From NCBI GenBank assembly GCA_964036045.1, contig CAXIWF010000734.1, positions 1-64,000 of the forward strand: a stretch of DNA of 64,000 nt. The letters run 5' to 3'. The notes under the pieces were generated by a model that saw only the letters and a program-made list of their open reading frames with translations, made no database searches and had not been told where the DNA came from. The position numbers and the translations under genes were made by a program. The stretch comes from Eutreptiella sp. 'Long Island Sound 2002' (Eukaryota > Euglenozoa > Euglenophyceae > Eutreptiales > Eutreptiaceae). Positions 36,660-48,744 of this stretch are shown here, piece by piece. Each line of letters begins with the position of its first letter. Position 1 is the stretch's first letter.

Positions 36660-39200
36660 CATTGATGTCCCCATGGATGTCCCCCTGGATGTCCCCATGG
36701 ATGTCCCCATTGATGTCCCCATTGATGTCCCCATGGATGTCCCCATGGATGTCCCCATGGAAGTCCCCATGGAAGTCACCATGGATGTCCCCATGGAAGT
36801 CCCCATTGATGTCCCCATGGATGTCCCCATGGATGTCCCCATGGATGTCCCCATAGATGTCCCCATTGATGTCCCCATGGATGTCCCCATGGATGTCCCC
36901 ATTGATGTCCCCATTGATGTCCCCATTGATGTCCCCATGGATGTCCCCATGGATGTCCCCATGGAAGTCCCCATGGATGTCACCATGGATGTCCCCATGG
37001 AAGTCCCCATGGATGTCCCCATGGATGTCCCCATTGATGTCCCCATTGATGTCCCCATGGATGTCCCCATGAATGTCCCCATTGATGTCCCCATGGATGT
37101 CCCCATTGATGTCCCCATGGATGTCCCCATTGATGTCCCCATGGATGTCCCCATGGATGTCCCCATTGATGTCCCCATTGATGTCCCCATGGATGTCCCC
37201 ATTGATGTCCCCATGGATGTCCCCATGGATGTCCCCATGGATGTCCCCATTGATGTCCCCATTGATGTCCCCATGGATGTCCCCATTGATGTCCCCATGG
37301 AAGTCCCCATGGATGTCCCCATTGATGTCCCCATGGATGTCCCCATGGATGTCCCCATGGATGTCCCCATTGATGTCCCCATGGATGTCCCCATGGAAGT
37401 CCCCATTGATGTGTCCATGGATGTCCCCATGGATGTCCCCATGGAAGTCCCCATGGATGTCCCCATGGATGTCCCCATTGATGTCCCCATGGATGTACAC
37501 ATGGATGTCCCCATTGATGTCCCCATGGATGTCCCCATGGATGTCCCCATGGATGTCCCCATGGATGTCCCCATGGATGTCCCCATGGATGTCCCCATGG
37601 AAGTCCCCATGGAAGTCACCATGGATGTCCCCATTGATGTCCCCATTGATGTCCCCATGGAGGTACACATGGATGTCCCCATGGATGTCCCCACTGATGT
37701 CCCCATGGATGTCCCCATTGATGTCCCCATGGATGTCCCCATTGATGTCCCCATTGATGTCCCCATTGATGTCCCCATGCATGTCCCCATGGATGTTCCC
37801 ATGGATGTCCCCATGGATGTCCCCATGGATGTCCCCATTGATGTCCCCATTGATGTCCCCATGGATGTCCCCATGGATGTCCCCATTGATGTCCCCATTG
37901 ATGTCCCCATTGATGTCCCCATGGATGTCCCCATGGATGTCCCCATGGAAGTCCCCATGGAAGTCACCATGGATGTCCCCATGGAAGTCCCCATTGATGT
38001 CCCCATGGATGTCCCCATGGATGTCCCCATGGATGTCCCCATTGATGTCCCCATTGATGTCCCCATGGATGTCCCCATGGATGTCCCCATGGAAGTCCCC
38101 AACGAAGTCACCATGGATGTCCCCATGGAAGTCCCCATTGATGTCCCCATGGATGTCCCCATGGATGTCCCCATGGATGTCCCCATAGATGTCCCCATTG
38201 ATGTCCCCATGGATGTCCCCATGGATGTCCCCATTGATGTCCCCATTGATGTCCCCATTGATGTCCCCATGGATGTCCCCATGGATGTCCCCATGGAAGT
38301 CCCCATGGATGTCACCATGGATGTCCCCATGGAAGTCCCCATGGATGTCCCCATGGATGTCCCCATTGATGTCCCCATTGATGTCCCCATGGATGTCCCC
38401 ATGAATGTCCCCATTGATGTCCCCATGGATGTCCCCATTGATGTCCCCATGGATGTCCCCATTGATGTCCCCATGGATGTCCCCATGGATGTCCCCATTG
38501 ATGTCCCCATTGATGTCCCCATGGATGTCCCCATTGATGTCCCCATGGATGTCCCCATGGATGTCCCCATGGATGTCCCCATTGATGTCCCCATTGATGT
38601 CCCCATGGATGTCCCCATTGATGTCCCCATGGAAGTCCCCATGGATGTCCCCATTGATGTCCCCATGGATGTCCCCATGGATGTCCCCATGGATGTCCCC
38701 ATTGATGTCCCCATGGATGTCCCCATGGAAGTCCCCATTGATGTGTCCATGGATGTCCCCATGGATGTCCCCATGGAAGTCCCCATGGATGTCCCCATGG
38801 ATGTCCCCATTGATGTCCCCATGGATGTACACATGGATGTCCCCATTGATGTCCCCATGGATGTCCCCATGGATGTCCCCATGGATGTCCCCATGGATGT
38901 CCCCATGGATGTCCCCATGGATGTCCCCATGGAAGTCCCCATGGAAGTCACCATGGATGTCCCCATTGATGTCCCCATTGATGTCCCCATGGAGGTACAC
39001 ATGGATGTCCCCATGGATGTCCCCACTGATGTCCCCATGGATGTCCCCATTGATGTCCCCATGGATGTCCCCATTGATGTCCCCATTGATGTCCCCATTG
39101 ATGTCCCCATGCATGTCCCCATGGATGTTCCCATGGATGTCCCCATGGATGTCCCCATGGATGTCCCCATGGATGTCCCCATTGATGTCCCCATTGATGT
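36660..39200 (+). repeat. 1,332-bp higher-order repeat, two copies
   Basis: Copy 1 (36,660-37,991) and copy 2 (37,992 to about 39,200) share, at a constant 1,332-bp offset (111 units): GAAGTCACC (36,772; 38,104), CATAGATG (36,855; 38,187), CATGAATG (37,071; 38,403), GTGTCC (37,411; 38,743) and GAGGTACAC (37,660; 38,992). The 216 bases from 36,857 and from 38,189 encode the same 71-residue string, so they are nearly or fully identical. Matching ends near 37,860 and 39,204, after one extra G-type unit in copy 2. Confidence 0.85.
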
Positions 39201-39390
39201 CCCCATGGATGTCCCCATTGATGTCCCCATGGATGTCCCCATGGATGTCCCCATGGATGTCCCCATTGATGTCCCCATGGATGTCCCCATGGAAGTCCCC
39301 ATTGATGTGTCCATGGATGTCCCCATGGATGTCCCCATGGAAGTCCCCATGGATGTCCCCATGGATGTCCCCATTGATGTCCCCATGGAT

Positions 39391-39660
39391 GTACACATGG
39401 ATGTCCCCATTGATGTCCCCATGGATGTCCCCATTGATGTCCCCATGGATGTACACATGGATGTCCCCATGGAAGTCCCCATGGATGTCCCCATGGATGT
39501 CCCCATTGATGTCCCCATGGATGTACACATGGATGTCCCCATTGATGTCCCCATGGATGTCCCCATTGATGTCCCCATGGATGTACACATGGATGTCCCC
39601 ATGGAAGTCCCCATGGATGTCCCCATGGATGTCCCCATTGATGTCCCCATGGATGTACAC
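39391..39660 (+). repeat. 132-bp local repeat marked by GTACAC
   Basis: GTACAC units lie at 39,391, 39,451, 39,523, 39,583 and 39,655, alternating 60 and 72 bp apart. An 11-unit, 132-bp block is therefore repeated about twice. GAAG units sit at corresponding places. It is the shortest higher-order period I can see. Confidence 0.7.
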
Positions 39661-41274
39661 ATGGATGTCCCCATTGATGTTCCCATTGATGTCCCCATGG
39701 ATGTCCCCATGGATGTCCCCATGGATGTCCCCATGGATGTCCCCATGGATGTCCCCATTGATGTCCCCATGGATGTCCCCATGGAAGTCCCCATTGATGT
39801 GTCCATGGATGTCCCCATGGATGTCCCCATGGAAGTCCCCATGGATGTCCCCATGGATGTCCCCATTGATGTCCCCATGGATGTACACATGGATGTCCCC
39901 ATGGATGTCCCCATGGATGTCCCCATGGATGTCCCCATGGATGTCCCCATTGATGTCCCCATGGATGTCCCCATTGATGTCCCCATGGATGTCCCCATTG
40001 ATGTCCCCATGGATGTACACATGGATGTCCCCATGGAAGTCCCCATGGATGTCCCCATGGATGTCCCCATTGATGTCCCCATGGATGTACACATGGATGT
40101 CCCCATTGATGTTCCCATTGATGTCCCCATGGATGTCCCCATGGATGTCCCCATGGAAGTCCCCATGGATGTCCCCATGGATGTCCCCATTGATGTCCCC
40201 ATAGATGTACACATGGATGTCCCCATGGATGTCCCCATTGATGTCCCCATGGATGTCCCCATTGATGTCCCCATGGATGTCCCCATTGATGTCCCCATTG
40301 ATGTCCCCATTGATGTCCCCATTGATGTCCCCATTGATGTCCCCATGGATGTCCCCATTGATGTCCCCATCGATGTCCCCATTGATGTCCCCATGGATGT
40401 CCCCATGGATGTCCCCATGGATGTCCCCATTGATGTCCCCATGGATGTCCCCATTGATGTCCCCATGGATGTCCCCATGGATGTCCCCATTGATGTCCCC
40501 ATGGATGGCCCCATGGATGTCCCCATGGATGTCCCCATTGATGTCCCCATGGATGTCCCCATTGATGTCCCCATGGATGTCCCCATGGATGTCCCCATGG
40601 ATGTCCCCATGGATGTCCCCATGGATGTCCCCATGGATGTCCCCATGGATGTCCCCATTGATGTCCCCATGGATGTCCCCATTGATGTCCCCATGGATGG
40701 CCCCATGGATGTCCCCATTGATGTCCCCATTGATGTCCCCATTGATGTCCCCATGGATGTCCCCATTGATGTCCCCATTGATGTCCCCATGGATGTCCCC
40801 ATGGATGTCCTCATGGATGTCCCTATTGATGTCCCCATTGATGTCCCCATGGATGTCCCCATGGATGTCCCCATTGATGTCCCCATGGATGTCCCCATGG
40901 ATGTCCCCATTGATGTCCCCATGGATGTCCCCATGGATGTCCCCATGGATGTCCCCATGGATGTCCCCATGGATGTCCCCATGGATGTCCCCATTGATGT
41001 CCCCATGGATGGCCCCATGGATGTCCCCATTGATGTCCCCATTGATGTCCCCATGCATGTCCCCATGGATGTTCCCATGGATGTCCCCATTGATGTCCCC
41101 ATTGATGTCCCCATTGATGTCCCCATGGATGTCCCCATTGATGTCCCCATGGATGTCCCCATGGATGTCCCCATGGATGTCCCCATTGATGTCCCCATGG
41201 ATGTACACATGGATGTCCCCATGGATGTCCCCATTGATGTCCCCATGGATGTCCCCATGGAAGTCCCCATTGAT

Positions 41275-42498
41275 GTGTCCATGGATGTCCCCATGGATGT
41301 CCCCATGGAAGTCCCCATGGATGTCCCCATGGATGTCCCCATTGATGTCCCCATGGATGTACACATGGATGTCCCCATGGATGTCCCCATGGATGTCCCC
41401 ATGGATGTCCCCATTGATGTCCCCATGGATGTACACATGGATGTCCCCATGGAAGTCCCCATGGATGTCCCCATGGATGTCCCCATTGATGTCCCCATGG
41501 ATGTACACATGGATGTCCCCATGGATGTCCCCATTGATGTCCCCATTGATGTCGCCATGGATGTACACATGGATGTCCCCATGGATGTCCCCATTGATGT
41601 CCCCATTGATGTCGCCATGGATGTCCCCGTGGATGTCCCCATGGAAGTCCCCATGGATGTCCCCATGGATGTCCCCATTGATGTCCCCATGGATGTACAC
41701 ATGGATGTCCCCATGGATGTCCCCATTGATGTCCCCATGGATGTCCCCATTGATGTCCCCATGGATGTCCCCATTGATGTCCCCATTGATGTCCCCATTG
41801 ATGTCCCCATTGATGTCCCCATGGATGTCCCCATTGATGTCCCCATGGATGTCCCCATGGATGTCCCCATGGATGTCCCCATGGATGTCCCCATGGATGT
41901 CCCCATGGATGTCCCCATGGATGTCCCCATGGATGTCCCCATGGATGTCCCCATGGATGTCCCCATTGATGTCCCCATGGATGTCCCCATTGATGTCCCC
42001 ATGGATGTCCCCATGGATGGCCCCATGGATGTCCCCATTGATGTCCCCATGGATGTCCCCATGGGTGTCCCCATGGATGTCCCCATTGATGTCCCCATTG
42101 TTGTCCCCATGGATGTCCCCATGGATGTCCCCATGGATGTCCCCATGGATGCCCCCATGGATGTCCCCATGGATGTCCCCATGGATGTCCCCATGGATGT
42201 CCCCATGGATGTCCCCATGGATGTCCCCATGGATGTCCCCATTGATGTCCCCATGGATGTCCCCATGGATGTCCCCATGGATGTCCCCATGGATGTCCCC
42301 ATGGATGTCCCCATGGATGTCCCCATTGATGTCCCCATGGATGTCCCCATGGATGTCCCCATGGATGTCCCCATGGATGTCCCCATGGATGTCCCCATGG
42401 ATGTCCCCATGGATGTCCCCATGGATGTCCCCATGGATGTCCCCATGGATGTCCCCATTGATGTCCCCATGGATGTCCCCATGGATGTCCCCATGGAT
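41275..42498 (+). repeat. about 1.2-kb higher-order repeat, copy 1 (1,224 bp)
   Basis: The copy is defined from the GTGTCC unit at 41,275. GAAG follows at +33, GTACAC at +84, then two GTCGCC units 60 bp apart (41,551; 41,611), GTACAC at 41,695 with the fixed G/T tail, GATGGCC, and GTTGTCC at 42,100. The order repeats three more times. Confidence 0.85.
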
Positions 42499-43602
42499 GT
42501 GTCCATGGATGTCCCCATGGATGTCCCCATGGAAGTCCCCATGGATGTCCCCATGGATGTCCCCATTGATGTCCCCATGGATGTACACATGGATGTCCCC
42601 ATGGATGTCCCCATGGATGTCCCCATGGATGTCCCCATTGATGTCCCCATGGATGTACACATGGATGTCCCCATGGAAGTCCCCATGGATGTCCCCATGG
42701 ATGTCCCCATTGATGTCCCCATGGATGTACACATGGATGTCCCCATGGATGTCCCCATTGATGTCCCCATTGATGTCGCCATGGATGTACACATGGATGT
42801 CCCCATGGATGTCCCCATTGATGTCCCCATTGATGTCGCCATGGATGTCCCCGTGGATGTCCCCATGGAAGTCCCCATGGATGTCCCCATGGATGTCCCC
42901 ATTGATGTCCCCATGGATGTACACATGGATGTCCCCATGGATGTCCCCATTGATGTCCCCATGGATGTCCCCATTGATGTCCCCATGGATGTCCCCATTG
43001 ATGTCCCCATTGATGTCCCCATTGATGTCCCCATGGATGTCCCCATTGATGTCCCCATGGATGTCCCCATGGATGTCCCCATGGATGTCCCCATGGATGT
43101 CCCCATGGATGTCCCCATGGATGTCCCCATGGATGTCCCCATGGATGTCCCCATGGATGTCCCCATTGATGTCCCCATGGATGTCCCCATTGATGTCCCC
43201 ATGGATGTCCCCATGGATGGCCCCATGGATGTCCCCATGGATGTCCCCATGGATGTCCCCATGGATGTCCCCATGGATGTCCCCATGGATGTCCCCATGG
43301 ATGTCCCCATTGATGTCCCCATGGATGGCCCCATGGATGTCCCCATTGATGTCCCCATTGATGTCCCCATGCATGTCCCCATGGATGTTCCCATGGATGT
43401 CCCCATTGATGTCCCCATTGATGTCCCCATTGATGTCCCCATGGATGTCCCCATTGATGTCCCCATTGATGTCCCCATGGATGTCCCCATGGATGTCCCC
43501 ATGGATGTCCCCATTGATGTCCCCATGGATGTCCCCATGGATGTCCCCATGGATGTCCCCATTGATGTCCCCATGGATGTCCCCATGGATGTCCCCATGG
43601 AT
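42499..43602 (+). repeat. about 1.2-kb higher-order repeat, copy 2 (1,104 bp)
   Basis: The first part matches copy 1 (GAAG +33, GTACAC +84, GTCGCC at 42,775 and 42,835, GTACAC at 42,919). The tail lacks the GTTGTCC unit and instead has GATGGCC, CATGCATG and GATGTTCC units like those at 41.0-41.1 kb, upstream of copy 1. It looks like a chimera made by exchange between non-equivalent positions. Confidence 0.8.
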
Positions 43603-44814
43603 GTGTCCATGGATGTCCCCATGGATGTCCCCATGGAAGTCCCCATGGATGTCCCCATGGATGTCCCCATTGATGTCCCCATGGATGTACACATGGATGT
43701 CCCCATGGATGTCCCCATGGATGTCCCCATGGATGTCCCCATTGATGTCCCCATGGATGTACACATGGATGTCCCCATGGAAGTCCCCATGGATGTCCCC
43801 ATGGATGTCCCCATTGATGTCCCCATGGATGTACACATGGATGTCCCCATGGATGTCCCCATTGATGTCCCCATTGATGTCGCCATGGATGTACACATGG
43901 ATGTCCCCATGGATGTCCCCATTGATGTCCCCATTGATGTCGCCATGGATGTCCCCGTGGATGTCCCCATGGAAGTCCCCATGGATGTCCCCATGGATGT
44001 CCCCATTGATGTCCCCATGGATGTACACATGGATGTCCCCATGGATGTCCCCATTGATGTCCCCATGGATGTCCCCATTGATGTCCCCATGGATGTCCCC
44101 ATTGATGTCCCCATTGATGTCCCCATTGATGTCCCCATTGATGTCCCCATGGATGTCCCCATTGATGTCCCCATGGATGTCCCCATGGATGTCCCCATGG
44201 ATGTCCCCATGGATGTCCCCATGGATGTCCCCATGGATGTCCCCATGGATGTCCCCATGGATGTCCCCATGGATGTCCCCATGGATGTCCCCATTGATGT
44301 CCCCATGGATGTCCCCATTGATGTCCCCATGGATGTCCCCATGGATGGCCCCATGGATGTCCCCATGGATGTCCCCATGGATGTTCCCGTTGATGTCCCC
44401 ATGGATGTCCCCATTGATGTCCCCATTGTTGTCCCCATGGATGTCCCCATGGATGTCCCCATGGATGTCCCCATGGATGCCCCCATGGATGTCCCCATGG
44501 ATGTCCCCATGGATGTCCCCATGGATGTCCCCATGGATGTCCCCATGGATGTCCCCATGGATGTCCCCATTGATGTCCCCATGGATGTCCCCATGGATGT
44601 CCCCATGGATGTCCCCATGGATGTCCCCATGGATGTCCCCATGGATGTCCCCATTGATGTCCCCATGGATGTCCCCATGGATGTCCCCATGGATGTCCCC
44701 ATGGATGTCCCCATGGATGTCCCCATGGATGTCCCCATGGATGTCCCCATGGATGTCCCCATGGATGTCCCCATGGATGTCCCCATGGATGTCCCCATGG
44801 ATGTCCCCATGGAT
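43603..44814 (+). repeat. about 1.2-kb higher-order repeat, copy 3 (1,212 bp)
   Basis: Markers are GAAG (+33), GTACAC (+84), GTCGCC at 43,879 and 43,939, GTACAC at 44,023 and GTTGTCC at 44,428. The tail resembles copy 1 rather than copy 2, with GATGCCCCC after GTTGTCC. Confidence 0.85.
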
Positions 44815-46020
44815 GTGTCCATGGATGTCCCCATGGATGTCCCCATGGAAGTCCCCATGGATGTCCCCATGGATGTCCCCATTGATGTCCCCATGGATGT
44901 ACACATGGATGTCCCCATGGATGTCCCCATGGATGTCCCCATGGATGTCCCCATTGATGTCCCCATGGATGTACACATGGATGTCCCCATGGAAGTCCCC
45001 ATGGATGTCCCCATGGATGTCCCCATTGATGTCCCCATGGATGTACACATGGATGTCCCCATGGATGTCCCCATTGATGTCCCCATTGATGTCGCCATGG
45101 ATGTACACATGGATGTCCCCATGGATGTCCCCATTGATGTCCCCATTGATGTCGCCATGGATGTCCCCGTGGATGTCCCCATGGAAGTCCCCATGGATGT
45201 CCCCATGGATGTCCCCATTGATGTCCCCATGGATGTACACATGGATGTCCCCATGGATGTCCCCATTGATGTCCCCATGGATGTCCCCATTGATGTCCCC
45301 ATGGATGTCCCCATTGATGTCCCCATTGATGTCCCCATTGATGTCCCCATTGATGTCCCCATGGATGTCCCCATTGATGTCCCCATGGATGTCCCCATGG
45401 ATGTCCCCATGGATGTCCCCATGGATGTCCCCATGGATGTCCCCATGGATGTCCCCATGGATGTCCCCATGGATGTCCCCATGGATGTCCCCATGGATGT
45501 CCCCATTGATGTCCCCATGGATGTCCCCATGGATGTCCCCATGGATGGCCCCATGGATGTCCCCATTGATGTCCCCATGGATGTCCCCATGGGTGTCCCC
45601 ATGGATGTCCCCATTGATGTCCCCATTGTTGTCCCCATGGATGTCCCCATGGATGTCCCCATGGATGTCCCCATGGATGCCCCCATGGATGTCCCCATGG
45701 ATGTCCCCATGGATGTCCCCATGGATGTCCCCATTGATGTCCCCATGGATGTCCCCATGGATGTCCCCATGGATGTCCCCATGGATGTCCCCATGGATGT
45801 CCCCATGGATGTCCCCATTGATGTCCCCATGGATGTCCCCATGGATGTCCCCATGGATGTCCCCATGGATGTCCCCATGGATGTCCCCATGGATGTCCCC
45901 ATGGATGTCCCCATGGATGTCCCCATGGATGTCCCCATGGATGTCCCCATGGATGTCCCCATGGATGTCCCCATGGATGTCCCCATGGATGTCCCCATGG
46001 ATGGCCCCATGGATGTCCCC
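44815..46020 (+). repeat. about 1.2-kb higher-order repeat, copy 4
   Basis: Markers are GAAG (+33), GTACAC (+84), GTCGCC at 45,091 and 45,151, GTACAC at 45,235 and GTTGTCC at 45,628. A long run of G-type units follows, up to the GATGCCCCC-rich domain. A further GTTGTCC at 46,708, 1,080 bp on, continues only the tail part of the module. Confidence 0.8.
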
Positions 46021-47400
46021 ATGGATGGCCCCATGGATGTCCCCATTGATGTCCCCATTGATGCCCCCATTGATGTCCCCATTGATGTCCCCATTGATGC
46101 CCCCATCGATGTCCCCATTGATGTCCCCATGGATGCCCCCATTGATGTCCCCATTGATGCCCCCATTGATGTCCCCATTGATGTCCCCATTGATGTCCCC
46201 ATGGATGTCCCCATGGATGTCCCCATGGATGTCCCCATGGATGTCCCCATGGATGTCCCCATTGATGTCCCCATTGATGTCCCCATTGATGTCCCCATTG
46301 ATGTCCTCATTGATGCCCCCATTGATGTCCCTATGGATGTCCCCATTGATGTCCCCATTGATGTCCCCGTGGATGTCCCCATTGATGTCCCCATGGATGT
46401 CCCCATTGATGTCCCCATGGATGTCCCCATGGATGTCCCCATGGATGTCCCCATGGATGTCCCCATTGATGTCCCCATGGATGTCCCCATGGATGTCCCC
46501 ATTGATGTCCCCATTGATGTCCCCATGGATGTCCCCATGGATGTCCCCATGGATGTCCCCATGGATGTCCCCATGGATGTCCCCATGGATGTCCCCATGG
46601 ATGTCCCCATTGATGTCCCCATGGATGGCCCCATGGATGTCCCCATTGATGTCCCCATGGATGTCCCCATGGGTGTCCCCATTTATGTCCCCATTGATGT
46701 CCCCATTGTTGTCCCCATGGATGGCCCCATGGATGTCCCCATTGATGTCCCCATTGATGCCCCCATTGATGTCCCCATGGATGTCCCCATGGATGTCCCC
46801 ATTGATGTCCCCATGGATGTCCCCATGGATGTCCCCATGGATGTCCCCATGGATGTCCCCATGGATGTCCCCATGGATGTCCCCATTGATGTCCCCATGG
46901 ATGTCCCCATGGATGTCCCCATGGATGTCCCCATGGATGTCCCCATGGATGTCCTCATGGATGTCCCCATGGATGTCCCCATGGATGTCCCCATGGATGT
47001 CCCCATGGATGTCCCCATGGATGTCCCCATGGATGTCCCCATGGATGGCCCCATGGATGTCCCCATTGATGTCCCCATTGATGCCCCCATTGATGTCCCC
47101 ATTGATGTCCCCATTGATGTCCCCATTGATGTCCCCATTGATGTCCCCATGGATGTCCCCATTGATGTCCCCATGGATGCCCCCATCGATGTCCCCATTG
47201 ATGTCCCCATGGATGCCCCCATTGATGTCCCCATTGATGCCCCCATTGATGTCCCCATTGATGTCCCCATTGATGCCCCCATTGATGTCCCCATTGATGT
47301 CCCCATTGATGTCCCCATTGATGTCCCCATTGATGCCCCCACGGATGTCCCCATGGATGTCCCCATTGATGTCCCCATTGATGTCCCCATGGATGCCCCC
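46021..47400 (+). repeat. GATGCCCCC-rich domain with a 1,020-1,080-bp repeat
   Basis: At least twelve GATGCCCCC units lie here (46,060; 46,096; 46,132; 46,156; 46,312; 46,756; 47,080; 47,176; 47,212; 47,236; 47,272; 47,332; 47,392), whereas they are sparse elsewhere. The 60 bases from 46,021 recur exactly at 47,041 (offset 1,020). After five extra units in the second copy the offset becomes 1,080, and both copies keep a CATCGATG junction. CATTTATG at about 46,683 is a singleton. Confidence 0.8.
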
Positions 47401-47616
47401 ATTGATGTCCCCATGGATGTCCCCATTGATGTCCCCATGGATGTCCCCATGGAAGTCCCCATGGATGTCCCCATGGATGTCCCCATGGATGTCCCCATGG
47501 ATGTCCCCATGGATGTCCCCATGGATGTCCCCATTGATGTCCCCATGGATGTCCCCATGGATGTCCCCATTGATGTCCCCATGGATGTCCCCATTGATGT
47601 CCCCATGGATGTCCCC

Positions 47617-48744
47617 ATGGATGTCCCCATGGATGTCCCCATGGATGTCCCCATTGATGTCCCCATTGATGTCCCCATGGATGTCCCCATGGATGTCCCC
47701 ATGGATGTCCCCATTGATGTCTTCATGGATGTCCCCATTGATGTCCCCATTGATGTCCCCATTGATGTCCCCATGGAAGTCCCCATGGATGTCCCCATTG
47801 ATGTCCCCATTGATGTCCCCATGGATGTCCCCACGGATGTCCCCATGGATGTCCCCATGGATGTCCCCATTGATGTCCCCATGGATGTCCCCATGGATGT
47901 CCCCATGGATGTCCCCATGGATGGCCCCATGGATGTCCCCATTGATGTCCCCATGGATGTCCCCATGGATGTCCCCATGGATGTCCCCATGAATGTCCCC
48001 ATGGATGTCCCCATGGAAGTCCCCATGGAAGTCCCCATTGATGTGTCCATGGATGTCCCCATGGATGCCCCCATTGATGTCCCCATGGATGTCCCCATTG
48101 ATGTCCCCATGGATGTCCCCATGGATGTCCCCATGGATGTCCCCATGGATGTCCCCATTGATGTCCCCATGGATGTCCCCATTGATGTCCCCATTGATGT
48201 CCCCATGGATGTCCCCATTGATGTCCCCATTGATGTCCCCATGGATGTCCCCATGGATGTCCCCATGGATGTCCCCATTGATGTCTTCATGGATGTCCCC
48301 ATTGATGTCCCCATTGATGTCCCCATTGATGTCCCCATGGAAGTCCCCATGGATGTCCCCATTGATGTCCCCATTGATGTCCCCATGGATGTCCCCACGG
48401 ATGTCCCCATGGATGTCCCCATGGATGTCCCCATTGATGTCCCCATGGATGTCCCCATGGATGTCCCCATGGATGTCCCCATGGATGGCCCCATGGATGT
48501 CCCCATTGATGTCCCCATGGATGTCCCCATGGATGTCCCCATGGATGTCCCCATGAATGTCCCCATGGATGTCCCCATGGAAGTCCCCATGGAAGTCCCC
48601 ATTGATGTGTCCATGGATGTCCCCATGGATGCCCCCATTGATGTCCCCATGGATGTCCCCATTGATGTCCCCATGGATGTCCCCATGGATGTCCCCATGG
48701 ATGTCCCCATGGATGTCCCCATTGATGTCCCCATGGATGTCCCC
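47617..48744 (+). repeat. 564-bp higher-order repeat, two copies
   Basis: At a constant 564-bp offset (47 units) the pair shares GTCTTC (47,719; 48,283), GAAG, CACGG, GATGGCC, CATGAATG (47,991; 48,555), a GAAG-GAAG pair, GTGTCC (48,043; 48,607) and GATGCCCCC. From 47,641 to 48,180 the G/T order appears to match almost unit for unit. This is probably among the youngest duplications in the window. Confidence 0.85.
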
